Assembly (NCBI GenBank): GCA_050291725.1 | Contig: JBNKKH010000003.1 | Coordinates: forward strand, 43,974-107,973 | Origin: JAAGZL01 sp050291725 | Lineage (GTDB): Bacteria; Pseudomonadota; Gammaproteobacteria; Chromatiales; Chromatiaceae | Reading direction: 5' to 3' | Length of the DNA stretch: 64,000 nucleotides | Shown: positions 62,341 through 64,000 of the stretch, piece after piece | Layout of the letters: the number at the start of each line of letters is the position of its first letter | How positions within the stretch are numbered: position 1 is the first letter of the stretch | Notes under the pieces: model-generated | Told to the model about the DNA's origin: nothing | Databases searched by the model: none | The model's input: only the letters and a program-made list of their open reading frames with translations | Made by a program: the position numbers and the translations under genes

Positions 62341-63483
62341 ATGAAACTCCAACGATTCATGATCTTTGCTCTCACCTCCATTCTGTCAGGCTTGGCAGCT
62401 GCATTCCTGGCCATGTACTTTTTTGTGGATACCGCCGAAGAGCAACCCACACCACCAGAACCTGTTGTTCGCACTTTTGCTCCGACGCCTGGTCCTGCAT
62501 CTTATGCCGACGCAGTCAAAAATGCATCACCCTCTGTAGTGAACATATACACCACCAAGCTAACAATTGAGCGCAGCAAATCTTTTTTTAATGACCCGGA
62601 ATTTCGACGCTTCTTTGGTAGCCGCATCCCAACAAGACCCAAGGTCAAAAGAGAAAACAGCCTGGGATCGGGAGTAATCATAAGCAGCGACGGCATGATC
62701 ATGACCAATAATCATGTCATTCAGGGGGCGCTGGAGATATGGGTGGTACTCAACGATGGACGCACTCTAAAAGCAGATATCGTCGGAACCGACCCAGACA
62801 CCGATCTAGCCCTGCTCAAAACTGGTGAGAAAAACCTAGAAGCAATCAAAGCCGGAAACTCTGAAACCATGCAGGTGGGAGATGTGGTTCTGGCCATCGG
62901 CAACCCGTTTGGAGTGGGTCAGACCGTAACCATGGGAATTGTGGGCGCTACTGGACGCAGTCATTTAGGCATAAACACCTTCGAGAATTTTATTCAGACC
63001 GATGCCGCAATTAATCCAGGCAACTCGGGCGGAGCATTGATCAACGCCTATGGCGAACTGGTTGGGATCAACACCGCAATCTTTTCCAAGAGCGGCGGCT
63101 CCCACGGCATCGGCTTCGCCATACCGGTAAAGCTGGCCGAAGGAGTTATGCAACAGCTACTCAAAAACGGACGTGTTGTCAGAGGGTGGTTGGGCCTGGC
63201 GGGACAGGATATGACCCAGGAGTTGGCAAAATCTTTTAATTTAAAAGAGACCAAAGGCGTGCTTATCTCTGGTGTACTGGGAGGCGGCCCCGCTGATAAG
63301 GCTGGAATTAAGCCCGGAGACATTATTATAAAGGTGGATGATCAGGAGCAGAAAAACGCCAGCGAAATCCTAAACTACATCGCCACCCTTGATCCCGGCA
63401 CCAAGATTGTTCTCTCTGGCTGGCGTGGCGACAGCAAATTCGAAACAGCCGTGACCGTAGCCGAACGGCCACAGCAGGAATAG
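62341..63483 (+). CDS. algW: DegS/AlgW-type periplasmic serine protease
   Basis: A 380-residue HtrA-family protease with an uncleaved N-terminal membrane anchor (MIFALTSILSGLAAAFLAMY), a trypsin-like domain and one PDZ domain (about residues 280-370). The triad is His in MTNNHVIQGALE, Asp in GTDPDTDLALLK and Ser in NPGNSGGALINAYG. With one PDZ and a membrane anchor it is the DegS/AlgW type that cleaves RseA/MucA anti-sigma factors under envelope stress. It converges with hisC, six bases apart, and lies next to the Nif3 gene. Confidence 0.94.
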   Translation: MKLQRFMIFALTSILSGLAAAFLAMYFFVDTAEEQPTPPEPVVRTFAPTPGPASYADAVKNASPSVVNIYTTKLTIERSKSFFNDPEFRRFFGSRIPTRPKVKRENSLGSGVIISSDGMIMTNNHVIQGALEIWVVLNDGRTLKADIVGTDPDTDLALLKTGEKNLEAIKAGNSETMQVGDVVLAIGNPFGVGQTVTMGIVGATGRSHLGINTFENFIQTDAAINPGNSGGALINAYGELVGINTAIFSKSGGSHGIGFAIPVKLAEGVMQQLLKNGRVVRGWLGLAGQDMTQELAKSFNLKETKGVLISGVLGGGPADKAGIKPGDIIIKVDDQEQKNASEILNYIATLDPGTKIVLSGWRGDSKFETAVTVAERPQQE

Positions 63484-63489
63484 AACGCG

Positions 63490-64000
63490 CTAAAGAATTT
63501 GGGCCAACGCCTTGAGCAAGAGGCCATTTTGCTCTGGGGTACCCACCGTTATCCGTAGATACTGGTCAATACGCGGCTGCTTAAAATGCCGCACAATCAC
63601 CCCATGCTCACGTAGGGCTGCCGCCAACTCAACCGCATCATATTGGGGGTGGCGAACAAAGAGGAAGTTGGCTACCGAAGGGGTCATGTCCAAGCCTAGA
63701 TCAAGCAAAGCACCAGCAAGCTGCTCCCGAGAATCTATCACCTGCTGGCAGCTATCTCTAAAATAGGTCTCATCCTCAAAAGCTGCCGTAGCCGCTGCAA
63801 TCGCCAGACGATCCATAGGGTATGAGTTGAAGCTATCCTTGACCCGCTCCAAACCACTAATCAGCTGTTCGTTGCCCAGGGCCAATCCGACACGCATCCC
63901 GGCAAGGGCGCGGGATTTTGACAAGGTCTGGATAACCAGCAGATTAGGATAACTGTCGATCAGAGAAACCGCACTCTCTCCGCCAAAATCGATATAGGCC
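63490..64000 (-). CDS. hisC: histidinol-phosphate aminotransferase, 3' part only
   Basis: The visible 169 residues are the C-terminal part of a PLP-dependent aminotransferase; the gene continues past the right window edge. The PLP-binding lysine is in TLSKSRALAGMRVGLALG, with AYIDFGG before it and FLFVRHPQYDAVELAAAL and LRITVGTPEQNGLLLKAL near the end, matching HisC. In Pseudomonas, hisC1 stands at the same place beside algW. Frame is open to the window end. Confidence 0.93.
   Translation of the reverse strand, partial: AYIDFGGESAVSLIDSYPNLLVIQTLSKSRALAGMRVGLALGNEQLISGLERVKDSFNSYPMDRLAIAAATAAFEDETYFRDSCQQVIDSREQLAGALLDLGLDMTPSVANFLFVRHPQYDAVELAAALREHGVIVRHFKQPRIDQYLRITVGTPEQNGLLLKALAQIL

Overview
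The window looks like chromosomal DNA of a Gammaproteobacterium. Supporting evidence: a Crp close to the enterobacterial protein; gene orders known from Pseudomonas and relatives (rplM-rpsI, petABC-sspA-sspB, nif3-algW-hisC, priA-argS-SPOR, rpe-trpE-trpGD, crp next to osmC); a feoABC operon; and three 16-18-strand type porins. A VPLPA-CTERM protein, a PVWY-type cytochrome b, a bacteriohemerythrin and polyphosphate kinase 2 would fit an environmental, possibly sulfur-oxidising, Chromatiales-like lineage, but that placement is inference. No phage, plasmid, IS transposase or CRISPR array was seen.

Layout. 0-8.6 kb: rpiA, a TPR-sulfotransferase, three tandem paralogous porins each with a UUCG-loop terminator, a repeat-rich spacer (heptamer array, partial tRNA copy, palindromic element), tRNA-Gln, rpsI-rplM. 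8.8-14.1 kb: glcF-like iron-sulfur protein, OsmC protein divergent from crp, qmcA-nfeD membrane operon, ttcA. 14.2-20 kb: RND efflux pair, an extragenic palindromic repeat, TraB/PrgY protein. 20.2-27.4 kb: lipoprotein, AI-2E family permease, unknown protein, then MoxR-DUF58-transglutaminase, and a GAF protein. 27.4-34.7 kb: a 1284-residue FAD/Fe-S dehydrogenase, a 2-hydroxyacid dehydrogenase, PilZ, an ICMT-like methyltransferase and PPK2. 34.9-38.6 kb: a methyltransferase and feoABC behind a Fur-box-like site. 38.6-41.4 kb: small secreted and membrane proteins, a frameshifted zinc-ribbon gene, a VPLPA-CTERM protein with a structured leader, DUF2835. 41.5-46.2 kb: SPOR protein, argS, priA. 46.2-46.7 kb: an AT-rich spacer with a cluster of DnaA-box-like sites. 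46.7-56.4 kb: HNH protein, fructosamine-kinase-like protein, alpha/beta hydrolase, rpe, K+ channel, trpE-trpG-trpD, bacteriohemerythrin, greB, trpC. 56.4-64 kb: acuI-like reductase, sspB-sspA, petC-petB-petA, nif3-like, DegS/AlgW-type protease and the 3' part of hisC running off the right edge.

Most of the window is conserved housekeeping: pentose phosphate (rpiA, rpe), tryptophan synthesis, translation (rpsI, rplM, argS, ttcA, tRNA-Gln), replication restart (priA), respiration (bc1 complex) and envelope stress (DegS/AlgW). I did not find an obviously new multi-gene system. The parts most worth a second look are non-coding: the DnaA-box cluster at 46.3-46.7 kb, the interrupted tRNA 3' copy at 7.4-7.6 kb, the structured leader before the VPLPA-CTERM gene, and the twin porin promoters. 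All calls come from reading the sequence by eye; no database search was run.
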